Positions 30,160 to 40,901 of a stretch of DNA of 64,000 nt are shown piece after piece. Under the pieces are notes generated by a model. The model did no database searches. It was not told the DNA's origin and saw nothing but the letters and a program-made list of their open reading frames with translations. Origin of the DNA: Salipiger sp. CCB-MM3 (GTDB lineage Bacteria; Pseudomonadota; Alphaproteobacteria; Rhodobacterales; Rhodobacteraceae). The position numbers and the translations under genes are program-made. Numbering within the stretch: position 1 is the stretch's first letter; each line of letters begins with the position of its first letter. The DNA lies in contig NZ_CP014596.1 in NCBI RefSeq assembly GCF_001687105.1, forward strand, positions 1,239,001 to 1,303,000, written 5' to 3'.

Positions 30160-30741
30160 TCATCCGCCAAAACTGCTGCGTCCGCCGCCGGTGCGACCGA
30201 AGCCGCCGCGGGAGGCGACGCTGGCGCGGGTCATCGGCGCTTTGCCTGCGGTGGTCGGCGGTTTCGAGAACATGCTGGTGCCCAGCTTCGCGCGGCCCGA
30301 ATTGCTCGAATAGGTGCTGGCGCCGGTGGCATTGGTGAAGCGCCCGTCGGGGGTGCGATACAGCGGCTGTGCGGCCGCCATTCCGGAACGCCCGCCGAGC
30401 ATATTGCCGATCAGATAACCCGCCAGCAGCGGCATGAAGATACCGCCAGAGCCGCCCTGAACCTGCTGTGCTTCGCTGTCACAGGCGCCTTCGCCATGCT
30501 GCTCTTCGCAAACCTGCAGGCTGTCATAGCGCGGCGCGGATTCCACATGCAGCGTCTCGGCGTCCTGAAAAGCGGTCTCGCAATCTTGCGCCGAGAACAT
30601 GCCGCCGTTGATCGCGGCGCTTCGGCAGCTCTCCAGATCGGGAAAGGCCTGCGCGTCCACCTGCTCCTCGCGGCAGCCCGCAAGGCTGAACGAGGCGGCG
30701 CCGACGATCGCCAGCGCGACGGTTCTGGAACGTTTTCTCAT
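30160..30741 (-). CDS. DUF1190 lipoprotein (YgiB-like)
   Basis: 193 residues with a lipoprotein signal (TVALAIVGAASFSLAGCREE, Cys at about 22), paired Cys in the conserved DLESCRSAAI, AQDCETAFQDA and VCEEQHGEGAC segments, and a Gly/Ser-rich tail ending GGGRSSFGG. This is the YgiB/DUF1190 pattern. ATG 30741 follows GGGAGAG. It lies 28 bp after the ygiC-like gene, the same pairing as ygiB-ygiC in E. coli but with the order reversed. Confidence 0.85.
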   Translation of the reverse strand: MRKRSRTVALAIVGAASFSLAGCREEQVDAQAFPDLESCRSAAINGGMFSAQDCETAFQDAETLHVESAPRYDSLQVCEEQHGEGACDSEAQQVQGGSGGIFMPLLAGYLIGNMLGGRSGMAAAQPLYRTPDGRFTNATGASTYSSNSGRAKLGTSMFSKPPTTAGKAPMTRASVASRGGFGRTGGGRSSFGG

Positions 30742-30769
30742 CGGTGTCTCTCCCGGTCGTCTGGATAAA

Positions 30770-31984
30770 TCAGTCTCTAATGAAATGCGGCTTAAAGCGC
30801 GACAGATCCTGCGTGATGCGCGCGCGGTCTTCGCGAACGCCGATGCCAGCGCAGGTCTCGCCAATCACCCATGCGCCGATCACCGGGCGGAAGCCCTCAA
30901 AGACCGGCAGCGGCTGGTAGGCCTGCACCACACGCGCGTGGTTTTCATAGCCGCCGTCGGGCGCCGCTTCGAGCAGTGCGCCATTCTCGGTGATCCGCAC
31001 CGAAGCGCCCTCGCGCGAAAAGATCGGCTTGCTCACATGGCCTGCCTGCAGCGCCTCTGCAGCGCGAGAGATCAGCGGGTCGTTCACCGCATCTCCAGCC
31101 AGCGCGCCGCTCACCTCGTCCTCGAAGAAGGCAGGCAGCAGGTTCGGATGGCCTTCGAACATCCGCCAAAGCACGGGCAGCAGCCCCTTGTTCGACAGCA
31201 CCGATTTCCACGCAGGCTCCAGCATCAGGCAGCCGGCGGTGCGCAGGTGCTTGGCATAATCGTCCCGCAGCAGGTCTTCCCAAGGATAGAGCTTGAAGAG
31301 CGTGCCGATCACCCGGTCTTCGGCGTCGAGGAACTGCCCCTCGGTGCTGACGCCGAGCTTTTCGAGATCGCTGTAATGCGCGCCAAGCTCCGCCTCGCGC
31401 GCCGCCCAGCCCATGGTCTCGACGGTGCCGTAATCTTCGGCATTGCCACCGGCGGCGGTGAAATGCAGATCGGTGCCCGGCTCGAACAGCGCACGGAAGC
31501 GCTCGACCAGCGCCTCATGGATGCCGTTGAACTGGTCGTCACCGTCGCGCAGCACGCCCGCTTCGATCTGTTCTTCGAGCCACAGCCATTGGAAAGACGC
31601 GCTCTCGTAAAGAGAGGTCGGCGTATCGGCGTTATATTCCAGCAGCTTCGCAGGCCCCTGCCCGTCATAGGCGAAATCGAAGCGGCCATAGATCTCGGGA
31701 TCACCGCGCTGCCAGCTTTCGGCGACAAGGTCCCAATGCTCGGCGGGAATGCCGAGCCGGGTCATCAGCTCTTCGCTTGCCGTGATCGCAGCGGCGGCCT
31801 CGCGGCACATGCCATGCAGTTCGGTTGAGGGATCTTCAAGATCATCCTCGATCTGGCGCAGCGTGAAGCGATAGGCCGACGTTTCGTCCCAATAGGGCTC
31901 GCCATGCATGTCAGCAAAGCTGAAGCCCAGTTCTTCGGCCTTGTCGCGCCATCCGGCGCGCTCGGGCAGATTGATCTTTTCCAT
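30770..31984 (-). CDS. Glutathionylspermidine synthase-family protein (YgiC-like)
   Basis: 404 residues of the ATP-grasp GSP_synth family: FDFAYDGQGPAKLLEYNADT, SLYESASFQWLWLE and PAWKSVLSNKGLLPVLWRMF are typical. It has no amidase domain, so it is the YgiC/YjfC type, thought to form peptide-like bonds of unknown partners rather than glutathionylspermidine. ATG 31984 follows GAGGAGG; the upstream extension to 32131 is ignored. Co-directional with the lipoprotein gene. Confidence 0.88.
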   Translation of the reverse strand: MEKINLPERAGWRDKAEELGFSFADMHGEPYWDETSAYRFTLRQIEDDLEDPSTELHGMCREAAAAITASEELMTRLGIPAEHWDLVAESWQRGDPEIYGRFDFAYDGQGPAKLLEYNADTPTSLYESASFQWLWLEEQIEAGVLRDGDDQFNGIHEALVERFRALFEPGTDLHFTAAGGNAEDYGTVETMGWAAREAELGAHYSDLEKLGVSTEGQFLDAEDRVIGTLFKLYPWEDLLRDDYAKHLRTAGCLMLEPAWKSVLSNKGLLPVLWRMFEGHPNLLPAFFEDEVSGALAGDAVNDPLISRAAEALQAGHVSKPIFSREGASVRITENGALLEAAPDGGYENHARVVQAYQPLPVFEGFRPVIGAWVIGETCAGIGVREDRARITQDLSRFKPHFIRD

Positions 31985-32141
31985 CGCCTCCTCGGGGGCC
32001 GTCTTCGCCCTCCCCTTGCCAGAGATGGTGGGGGAACTGAAGGGCGGATCGGCCGGTCGAGTGTATATAGGCGCGCGCGCTGGAAATTGAATTGCCGGAG
32101 GTGCCGCCGCGCCGGGGTGACGCAGCGGCACTTCATGTGGT

Positions 32142-32933
32142 TTATTCGGGCCGTTCCATCAGCCGCAGCACGGTCACCCCGGCGGCATTGGTGAGGCTGA
32201 GGCGGTTGCCGCTGCGCAGATAGCCCGATGCCTGTTCGAGCGCGGCGACCATGTCCTGATCGAGCTTCATGCGCGGCTCCGGGCAGGCCCGGCGGGTGCC
32301 CGCGAAGGGCTGCATGAAGCTGATCGTTCTCGCGCCGATCTCGGCCCGTCCGGAAAAGCGGTTGCAGCCGCCGTACATGGAAAACCTGCCGTCCTCGTCA
32401 AAGGCGATGCTGGGCGGATCCTCGGTCACCAGAAGCCGACCGCCAATCTCGGAGGCCGCCCATTCGACGCCGGTGATGCGCATCGGCGCGGCAGCCGGGT
32501 CTTTGGCCGTCTCGGCCGAGGGGACCGGCGCGATCTGTTCAAGCGTGATCTCGGGACGTTCGGGCGCATCGCGGGTCAGCGCGGAAAAAGCGGTGGTGGT
32601 GCGCAGGACCGTGGTGGCGCCCGAGGCGACCTTGCCCGAGACGACATAGCTCATGCGCGGATCGATTTGCGCGTCGTCATAGGGCAGCCGGATCTGCACC
32701 GGCAGCGTCTCGATACGATAGCTGCGCTCAGCGATCACGATGGACGGGGCATCTGCCCGCGACACGTCCAGCAGCGAGACCTCTAGCAGCGCCTCGGGCG
32801 GCAGCGTGGCCCCCTCGGCGAGATGCACAACCACGGGAAGCTCTACGGTGTCGGCCATCAGCGGCGCTCCTCCAAAGGCCAGCAGCAGGCTGGCGAGGCC
32901 AAGACGGCGGGCCAGACCTTGCAAAGAGTTCAT
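32142..32933 (-). CDS. YbaY-type / META domain envelope protein
   Basis: 263 residues with a signal peptide (SLLLAFGGAPLMADTVEL). Residues about 30-130 match the YbaY/YscW beta-domain (VELPVVVHLAEGATLPPEALL; VQIRLPYDDAQIDPR), and residues about 160-255 form a META (HslJ-like) domain: FDEDGRFSMYGGCNRFSGR, MQPFAGTRRACPEPRM. The combination is seen in periplasmic stress-linked proteins. ATG 32933 follows GGGAGGT. Confidence 0.83.
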   Translation of the reverse strand: MNSLQGLARRLGLASLLLAFGGAPLMADTVELPVVVHLAEGATLPPEALLEVSLLDVSRADAPSIVIAERSYRIETLPVQIRLPYDDAQIDPRMSYVVSGKVASGATTVLRTTTAFSALTRDAPERPEITLEQIAPVPSAETAKDPAAAPMRITGVEWAASEIGGRLLVTEDPPSIAFDEDGRFSMYGGCNRFSGRAEIGARTISFMQPFAGTRRACPEPRMKLDQDMVAALEQASGYLRSGNRLSLTNAAGVTVLRLMERPE

Positions 32934-33245
32934 GAGATACCTCCCTGTAAACAATGCATTTTGCGCAATTCTCCTCGCCGCAGCCTGTGGTGTTTCAAAC
33001 CGCGCTCCAACGCTCCGGCTGCAGTTGCGGCCATGATGGCCTATGCCCGCTTGACGGGCAAGCGCCGCACGCCCCCAGCCCTACGCGTTCGCGGAATTCC
33101 CCTGCCGCACCAATGCGATGAGCCCCGCATCCGGCAAGTCTGAGGGGGCGACGGGTGCAAATGCCTGTGCTAGGCTCGCCGTCGATTACTCTCCCGGTGG
33201 TGCGCGCCGCCGGATCTCCGCATTTTGAAAAGGTAGGGATTTTGG

Positions 33246-33716
33246 ATGGCTCCGCACGCACGCACCGCGCGATTTGTCACGACTTTCATGATGGCCCTCG
33301 TCGGCGGGCTGCTGTTCTTCGCGTTCCTCTATGAGGATGCGGTGGCGCTCGGACCGGAGCGGGCGGTGGCCGAGCCGCGCGGCCTGCAGATACGCTATCT
33401 CATAGCCATGGTGCTGGGCGGGGCGCTGTCGGGCTGGCTGCTGTCGGGCCTTTACGGGCGGCGCGGGATCGGGGGCTATCTGCTGGGCTTCGTCGGCTCG
33501 ATCGTGGCGCTGATGGTGGCGGGGCTCTTTGGCAGTGCCGTGGGGCTGCTGCCCGACATCCTGCGCCAAGGCTGGGACGCATCCGACTTGATCCCGATCC
33601 TCTTTGGTGCCGTGGCGCTGCCGCTCTCTTTCGCCGGAGCGCCGCTGCTGTTCGTGGGCTGGCTGGTGATCAGCCTCGCCACGCATCTCTGGGCCAAGCG
33701 GGTGCGCGGCGCCTGA
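33246..33716 (+). CDS. Four-helix membrane protein, unknown
   Basis: 156 residues with four predicted transmembrane helices: FMMALVGGLLFFAFLYE, YLIAMVLGGALSGWLLSGLY, LLGFVGSIVALMVAGLFGS and LFVGWLVISLATHLW. The loop GLYGRRGIGGYLLG is Gly/Arg-rich. No family recognised. Divergent from the META-domain gene across 312 bp that hold only putative promoters. Confidence 0.75.
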   Translation: MAPHARTARFVTTFMMALVGGLLFFAFLYEDAVALGPERAVAEPRGLQIRYLIAMVLGGALSGWLLSGLYGRRGIGGYLLGFVGSIVALMVAGLFGSAVGLLPDILRQGWDASDLIPILFGAVALPLSFAGAPLLFVGWLVISLATHLWAKRVRGA

Positions 33717-33722
33717 GCATGG

Positions 33723-33747
33723 GGCGGGTGCCAGTGAGGCACCCGCC
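33723..33747. terminator. Convergent hairpin between membrane protein and beta-propeller genes
   Basis: Perfect 10-bp stem GGCGGGTGCC / GGCACCCGCC with loop AGTGA, six bases after the stop of the rightward gene and 22 bp before the end of the leftward one. No T-tract on either strand, so efficiency is uncertain. Confidence 0.5.
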
Positions 33748-33769
33748 GTGCCGGGTTAGCTGCTCGGGG

Positions 33770-35149
33770 TCAACTGCCCGGAGTCACGTGGCTGATGTGA
33801 TCGCCGCTTTCATCCTCGGCGCCGCGCGCCTTGTTGACCACAAAGACGCCGCCGTCTTCGGCGGTTGTCAGGTGGTTGGGGTAGCTGCCGATCTCGGTCT
33901 TCGCCACCACGTCGCCTTCGGGCGAGACGGCGACCAGCGAGTCCGAGCCGCGCACTGCGACCCACGCCAGATCGTTCACCGCGTCATAGGTCACGTTGAG
34001 CGGCCCCGAGCCCACCGGCACGTCATGCAGCGCCTCGCCGGTCTTGGCGTCGAGGATCAGCAGGTTGTCGGTGTTCATGCCGGTGGTGAAGATCAAACCG
34101 TCGGCCCCGTCATAGGCCACGCCGATGGTGCGCTTGGACAGCGGCAGCGCATGCACAGAGGTCTGCGTGCCGGTGCCCAGATCGACGGTCGCGACCTCGT
34201 CGGTGGTCAGGCTGACCACGACCAGCCTGCCGCTCTCGGCGTCGATGTCCATGCTGGCGGTGCCAAAGCGCTCGCCGCGCTTGCCCGAACGCAGCTCGAT
34301 CGGGGCCAGTTCTTCCAGCGTCGCGCTGTCGAAGACGTGGATCACCGGCTCGAAGGTGGCGCTGACGTAGACCTTGCCGTCCAGCACGAGCGCATCGCGG
34401 GGGTGCGGCACCGCGCCGGGCTCGAACTGCTTGATCAGCGACAGATCGTCGGCGCTATAGACCGCCACGGTGTTCTGCCGCGTGTTTGTCACCCAGACCT
34501 GCCCCTGCGCCACGTCGACGCCAACGCCATAGACCGCGAAGACACCGCCATCGCGGCCATTGTCGCCATCCGGCGCGTCTGCGGGGGTCACTTCAGCCAG
34601 CACTTCCAGCGTCGACGGATCAAGCTTCATCAGCTTGCTTTCGGTCACCGGCGGACGGCCCACGGCGGAGGTCACGTAGAGCGCATCCGGGGTTTGCGCC
34701 ACCTGATAGAGCCCCGACGCCAGTTTCTGCGACGTGACGTTGAGCCCGCCGCTTTCGGGCAGCACCGGCGAGACCTTCAGGTCCACGGTCATGGCAAAGG
34801 CCGGATCGGCGATCTCGGCCACCACCGGGTAAAGCCCCGGCTCAGCGGCTTCGGGGACGGTGATCTCGGTGCGGAAGGTGCCCTTGGCATCGGCCACGAT
34901 CGGCGCGCCCTCGTTCAGCGCGACGCCATTCTGCCGCAGCACGACGCTCTGACCGGGGGTGAAGCCCTTGCCGCGGATCTCGGCGGTGCTTCCGGCGGTG
35001 ATCGGCGCACGGTTCAGCCCCTCGGCGATCATCTGGCCCTCAAAGCCCTTGGCAAGGCCGGTGAACGGATCGGAAAGCGCAGCGCCAGCCATCAGCGCGG
35101 AAAGCGCGAGACCGCAGACGCCAGTGCGGAGTGCCGTGGCAAGGGACAT
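33770..35149 (-). CDS. Secreted YVTN/YncE-like beta-propeller protein
   Basis: 459 residues with a signal peptide (GVCGLALSALMAGAALSDPF). Residues about 45-120 form an Ig-like or bacterial surface domain (AGSTAEIRGKGFTPGQSVVL), and residues about 140-450 contain repeated propeller blades (VWVTNTRQNTVAVYSADDL; VYVSATFEPVIHVFDSATL; VVSLTTDEVATVDLGTGTQ; LAWVAVRGSDSLVAVSPEG). YncE of E. coli is shorter (about 350) and lacks the N-terminal domain. ATG 35149 follows AAGGAGGAC. Binding partner unknown. Confidence 0.82.
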   Translation of the reverse strand: MSLATALRTGVCGLALSALMAGAALSDPFTGLAKGFEGQMIAEGLNRAPITAGSTAEIRGKGFTPGQSVVLRQNGVALNEGAPIVADAKGTFRTEITVPEAAEPGLYPVVAEIADPAFAMTVDLKVSPVLPESGGLNVTSQKLASGLYQVAQTPDALYVTSAVGRPPVTESKLMKLDPSTLEVLAEVTPADAPDGDNGRDGGVFAVYGVGVDVAQGQVWVTNTRQNTVAVYSADDLSLIKQFEPGAVPHPRDALVLDGKVYVSATFEPVIHVFDSATLEELAPIELRSGKRGERFGTASMDIDAESGRLVVVSLTTDEVATVDLGTGTQTSVHALPLSKRTIGVAYDGADGLIFTTGMNTDNLLILDAKTGEALHDVPVGSGPLNVTYDAVNDLAWVAVRGSDSLVAVSPEGDVVAKTEIGSYPNHLTTAEDGGVFVVNKARGAEDESGDHISHVTPGS

Positions 35150-35365
35150 GAGAGTCCTCCTTTGGAGGCGGCCGGGCGGGCCGCTGAAAACTGAAAGCAA
35201 TAGCTTGGGCGCAGCGCCGTGGCTCTGCGGCGAGGGGCGCGCAGGTACCATCTGACTAGAATGACCGACTTTTCCAGTCAAGTATTTGGCGTGTCACATG
35301 ACATGGCCGTGATCTCGCCCCGACCCAGCGCCCAATCTGCGGATACCCGCAAACGCGCTGCGTGA

Positions 35366-35392
35366 TTGACGGATTGTCTGGCAATCAGTCAA
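35366..35392 (+). promoter_or_regulatory. Inverted-repeat operator upstream of TRAP binding-protein gene
   Basis: A 27-bp near-palindrome with arms TTGACnGATTG and CAATCnGTCAA around a core ATTGTCTGGCAAT (35373-35385). The core has the form of GntR/FCD sites. It lies 51 bp before the gene, and the gntR-type gene ends the same cluster. A second palindrome, TGTCA-CA-TGACA, is at 35293-35304. Confidence 0.7.
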
Positions 35393-35442
35393 TGCCCTTG
35401 CTACGCATTTCCCTGGAGGACGATTCACAGGGAGGAGAATTC

Positions 35443-36462
35443 ATGTCCAAGACCTTTACCGCCGCCGTTGCCGGCGCGATCCTGCTGGCGGGTGCCGCCA
35501 GTGCCCAGACCACGCTGCGCATCCAGACCCACCAGTCGCCGGAATCCGTCGCAGGCCAGCTTGTGCGCGAGTTCGCCGAGCAGGTGGAAACCATGTCGGG
35601 CGGCTCGCTCGACCTCGAGATGTTCTACAGTTCCGCCGTCGTCGCCTCGGCCGAGACCTTCGGGGCCGCCGCCAACGGCATCCTCGACTGCGACATGACG
35701 AACCCCAGCTATCAGACCGGGCGCAACCCGGCGTTCCAATTCGTCGCCGACACCATGGGCGGCTACGACACGCCGCTGCAGTACCTGAGCTGGATCTCGC
35801 AGGGCGGTGGCCGCGAGGCGATCAACGAGCTGTACCACGAAAGCGGGATGGAATTCGTCGGCGCCTATCTGGGCGGTCAGGAGTCGATGAACTCCACCGC
35901 GCCGCTGGCCGGGATCGAAGACCTCAAGGGCTGGAAATTCCGCTCGCCGCCGGGCATGGAATCCGAGATTTTCGCCGAACTGGGGGCCACCCCGGTGGTG
36001 ATGGATTTCACCGAGATCTTCACCGCTCTGGAAACCGGCATCATCGACGGGGCGGACGCCTCGACGCTGGCCAACAACGTGGGCCTTGGCATCTACGACA
36101 TCGCCAAGCACACCACCTACCCCGGCTTCCACTCGATGAGCTCGGACCATCTGGCCTGCAACAAGCAGGTCTGGGACGGGCTCGAGCCGGCGCAGCAGGC
36201 GATCCTGAAAGCGGCGGTGGATGATCTGGCGCTGAACCTGATGATGCGCACCATCGTGCAGAACGGCGAGGCGCTGACCTCGCTGCCCGAGAAAGGCGTG
36301 ACGATCTACGACTGGTCCGCCGAGGACCGCGCCGCCTTCCGCAAGGCCGCGATCAGCCGCTGGGACGTCTGGGCCGAGAAATCGCCCGAGGCCAAGGTCA
36401 TGGTCGACAGCCACAAGGCCTTCCTCAAGCGCATCGGCCTTGGTCAGGACAGCGACAGCTGA
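35443..36462 (+). CDS. TRAP transporter substrate-binding protein
   Basis: 339-residue DctP-family periplasmic protein with signal peptide MSKTFTAAVAGAILLAGAASA. Family landmarks: LRIQTHQSPESVAGQLVREF, DLKGWKFRSPPGMESEIFAE containing the ligand-carboxylate Arg, and FTEIFTALETGIIDGADAS. This C-terminal type resembles the alpha-keto acid and sugar-acid binders. The partner membrane genes (dctQ, dctM) are not adjacent. ATG 35443 follows GGAGGAGAA. The context suggests D-erythronate or a similar four-carbon acid. Confidence 0.87.
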   Translation: MSKTFTAAVAGAILLAGAASAQTTLRIQTHQSPESVAGQLVREFAEQVETMSGGSLDLEMFYSSAVVASAETFGAAANGILDCDMTNPSYQTGRNPAFQFVADTMGGYDTPLQYLSWISQGGGREAINELYHESGMEFVGAYLGGQESMNSTAPLAGIEDLKGWKFRSPPGMESEIFAELGATPVVMDFTEIFTALETGIIDGADASTLANNVGLGIYDIAKHTTYPGFHSMSSDHLACNKQVWDGLEPAQQAILKAAVDDLALNLMMRTIVQNGEALTSLPEKGVTIYDWSAEDRAAFRKAAISRWDVWAEKSPEAKVMVDSHKAFLKRIGLGQDSDS

Positions 36463-36480
36463 TCCCGGCCCCACATCTGA

Positions 36481-36506
36481 GCGCGCGGCCATCCCCGGCC
36501 GCGCGC
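36481..36506 (+). promoter_or_regulatory. Stem-loop between TRAP binding protein and denD-like gene
   Basis: Perfect 10-bp stem GCGCGCGGCC / GGCCGCGCGC with loop ATCCCC and no T-tract, 18 bp after the binding-protein stop; probably lowers downstream expression or protects the upstream mRNA. Confidence 0.5.
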
Positions 36507-36537
36507 GTCCCTCCATTGCTACGGAAAGACACTTAGG

Positions 36538-37503
36538 ATGAACGTTCTGATCATCGGCGGCGGCGGTTTCGTCGGCCGCAAGGTTGCCCAAAGCCTCGCC
36601 GCGCGCGGCGACCTGCGCGACGCGCCCATCGACAAGATCACGCTGGCCGACATTGTGGCGCCCGAGCCCATTGAGGCCCCCTTCCCGGTCGAGACCCGCG
36701 CCTGCGACATCACCGACCGTGCCTCGGTGGACGCGCTGATCGACGCCGAGACCGACGTGATCTTCCATTTCGCCGCCGTCGTCTCGGCCCATGCCGAGGC
36801 CGATTTCGAGGCAGGCATGAAGGTCAACCTCGACGGCACGCTCAACGTGCTGGAGCGCTGCCGCGCGCTGGAGACCTGCCCGGTGGTGGTCTTCACCTCC
36901 TCGCTGGCGGTCTTCGGCGGCGAGGTGCCCGACCCGATCACCGATTACACCATTCCCAACCCGCAGACCTCCTACGGCATGCAGAAGGCCATTGGGGAAC
37001 TGCTGCTCAACGATTATTCGCGCAAAGGCTATGTGGATGGCCGCGGCTTCCGCCTGCCGACCATCTCGGTGCGTCCGGGCAAGCCCAACCGCGCCGCCTC
37101 GTCCTTCATGTCCTCGATCATCCGCGAGCCGCTGAACGGCGAGCCGGCGATCTGCCCGGTGGACGAAGGGCAAGAGCATTTCTACCTCTCGCCGCGCCGC
37201 TGCGTGGAAAACCTGATCAAGGGCGCCGAGCTTGATGCCGAAGACCTCGGCATGCAGCGCTGCATGACCATGCCCGGACAACGCCTGTCGATCCGCCAGA
37301 TGATCGACGCGCTCACCGCCGTGGCCGGGCCGGAACCCGCGCAGCTGATCAAATGGGAAGAACAGCCCGAGATCGCCGCGATCGTGCGCGGCTGGCGGTT
37401 CGACTATCGCTTCGACAAGGCGCTGGCGCTGGGGCTTGAAGCCGACGCGAGCTTCGAGGAAAACGTGCGCTACTACATGGAAGACGACATGCCCAAGGCC
37501 TGA
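36538..37503 (+). CDS. denD: NAD-dependent epimerase/dehydratase family, D-erythronate dehydrogenase-like
   Basis: 321-residue extended SDR. Rossmann motif MNVLIIGGGGFVGRKVAQSL, then VVVFTSSLAVFGGEVP and the catalytic YGMQK (Y-x-x-x-K, near residue 148). The substitutions PQTSYGMQKAIGELLLNDYS and RLPTISVRPGKPNRAASSF are those of the DenD group, which oxidises D-erythronate at C2 in four-carbon acid catabolism. Expected partners (a DUF1537 kinase, decarboxylase and isomerases) are missing here. Followed 18 bp later by the GntR gene. Confidence 0.75.
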   Translation: MNVLIIGGGGFVGRKVAQSLAARGDLRDAPIDKITLADIVAPEPIEAPFPVETRACDITDRASVDALIDAETDVIFHFAAVVSAHAEADFEAGMKVNLDGTLNVLERCRALETCPVVVFTSSLAVFGGEVPDPITDYTIPNPQTSYGMQKAIGELLLNDYSRKGYVDGRGFRLPTISVRPGKPNRAASSFMSSIIREPLNGEPAICPVDEGQEHFYLSPRRCVENLIKGAELDAEDLGMQRCMTMPGQRLSIRQMIDALTAVAGPEPAQLIKWEEQPEIAAIVRGWRFDYRFDKALALGLEADASFEENVRYYMEDDMPKA

Positions 37504-37521
37504 CGGGCCGAAAGAGACGCG

Positions 37522-38289
37522 ATGCTGACCCCGATTATCCAGACCCCACGATACCGGCTGGTGGCCGAGGAGATCGCCGCGCGCATCCGCGCCGGTGACT
37601 TCGCGCCCGGCACCAAGATGCCTGCCGACAAGGATCTGGTCGCAAAGCTCGGGGTCAGCCGCACCACCGTGCGCGAGGCGATGATCGCGCTGGAGCTTAT
37701 GGGCTATGTGGTCACCCGCTACGGCGCCGGGGCCTTTGTCGCCGATACGCTGCCCGCCGCTCCGCCAGAGGTGAAGGGCGAACCGAGCGGCCTGCCGGGC
37801 TTCTTCGAACTGGTCGAGGCGCGCGCCGTCTTCGAGCCCGAGATTGCCGCCATCGCCGCCGGGGCGATCTCGCCCGAGGAAATCGCGGCGCTGAACGCCT
37901 GTATCGAGGGCATGTGCGACACCGCCCTGCCCTTCGACCGGATCGAGGCGCATGACCGCGAGTTCCATCTGATCGTCGCGCGCTCCACCGGCAATTCGGT
38001 CTTCGTCTCGGTGGTCGAGGAATTCTGGCGCGTGCGTCAGCGCTATCCGGAATGGACCCGCCTCAATAACCGCCAGAGCGCCGAGGACATTGCGCGGTTC
38101 TCGCGCGACGAGCATGTGGCCATTGTCGATGCGCTCGCCGCACGCGACGCCGGTGGCGCACGCGCGGCCATGGCGCACCATTGCCGCAACTCGGGCCAAC
38201 CGCTCTTGGAGCGCTGGCAACTCTTCGAAGGCGATGGCGGCGGCGAGGAAGTGCTGCACCGGCTGAAGGCGCGGGCAGGTCAGAGCTGA
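37522..38289 (+). CDS. GntR-family regulator, FCD type
   Basis: 255 residues. The N-terminal winged helix (RYRLVAEEIAARIRAGDFAP, then LVAKLGVSRTTVREAMIALE) is followed by an all-helical FCD domain whose metal/ligand residues are visible in AHDREFHLIVA, DEHVAIVDAL and MAHHCRNS. FCD-type GntR proteins usually respond to small organic acids. Last of a three-gene cluster with the TRAP binding protein and DenD-like enzyme; it likely binds the palindrome at 35366-35392. Confidence 0.9.
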   Translation: MLTPIIQTPRYRLVAEEIAARIRAGDFAPGTKMPADKDLVAKLGVSRTTVREAMIALELMGYVVTRYGAGAFVADTLPAAPPEVKGEPSGLPGFFELVEARAVFEPEIAAIAAGAISPEEIAALNACIEGMCDTALPFDRIEAHDREFHLIVARSTGNSVFVSVVEEFWRVRQRYPEWTRLNNRQSAEDIARFSRDEHVAIVDALAARDAGGARAAMAHHCRNSGQPLLERWQLFEGDGGGEEVLHRLKARAGQS

Positions 38290-38304
38290 ATGACGAAGGG
38301 CTGA

Positions 38305-38345
38305 GGGGGCGCTGCCCCCGTCGCGCGACGCGCGACTCCCCCGGC
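38305..38345 (+). repeat. GGGGGCGCTGCCCCC intergenic repeat, copy 1
   Basis: Hairpin GGGGGC-GCT-GCCCCC (38305-38319), then a GC-rich spacer and CCCCCGGCGTATTTTTA. The same arrangement appears at 47048-47080. It follows the gntR stop by 15 bp and may serve as its terminator. Confidence 0.7.
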
Positions 38346-38392
38346 GTATTTTTAAAGAGAAGAAGCCCGGGGGGCGGCTTGGTTGCGCGCAG

Positions 38393-38425
38393 AAAAAAGG
38401 CCCGCGCGCCATAGGGCTGCGGGCC
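38393..38425 (-). terminator. Rho-independent terminator of katG copy 2
   Basis: On the minus strand GGCCCGC / GCGGGCC with a 13-nt partly paired loop, followed by TTTTTT (38398-38393). It lies 22 bp after the katG stop, the same spacing as the terminator of copy 1. Confidence 0.85.
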
Positions 38426-38447
38426 TCTTCTCAATTTATGCGCGAGT

Positions 38448-40643
<2,196 letters not shown>

Positions 40644-40763
40644 TCATCCTTGCGCGGGACGAAGGCAGGGCGTGGGGCGCTGGCGCGGGTCTTTGGCGGA
40701 CCCTGCCCGGCTCGACGCCGTCTTCCCTCCTGCACGGGCAGTCTAACCAGACGGACCGGACGG

Positions 40764-40787
40764 GTCAGGTGATTCGTACCACCTGAC
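40764..40787. promoter_or_regulatory. Inverted repeat upstream of katG copy 2
   Basis: Arms GTCAGGTG and CACCTGAC separated by eight bases, in the 279-bp gap between katG and the end of the PhoD-like gene. Size and spacing suit a dimeric regulator. It does not match the OxyR pattern. No other gene or signal stands out in the gap. Confidence 0.45.
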
Positions 40788-40901
40788 GTTGCGCATGCGT
40801 CATTCTGCCTCGGGCTAAATTATGAGTTTCACATGCTGCATTTATGTCACGAGCCGGTTACATGGCGGCGTCATGGTGACAGGCGGAGCGCGAAGGTGCC
40901 A

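Noticed and set aside
35425..38412. 995-residue minus-strand open frame covering the TRAP, denD and gntR genes
   Set aside because: Spans three clearly real rightward genes; codon third-position bias supports the plus strand.
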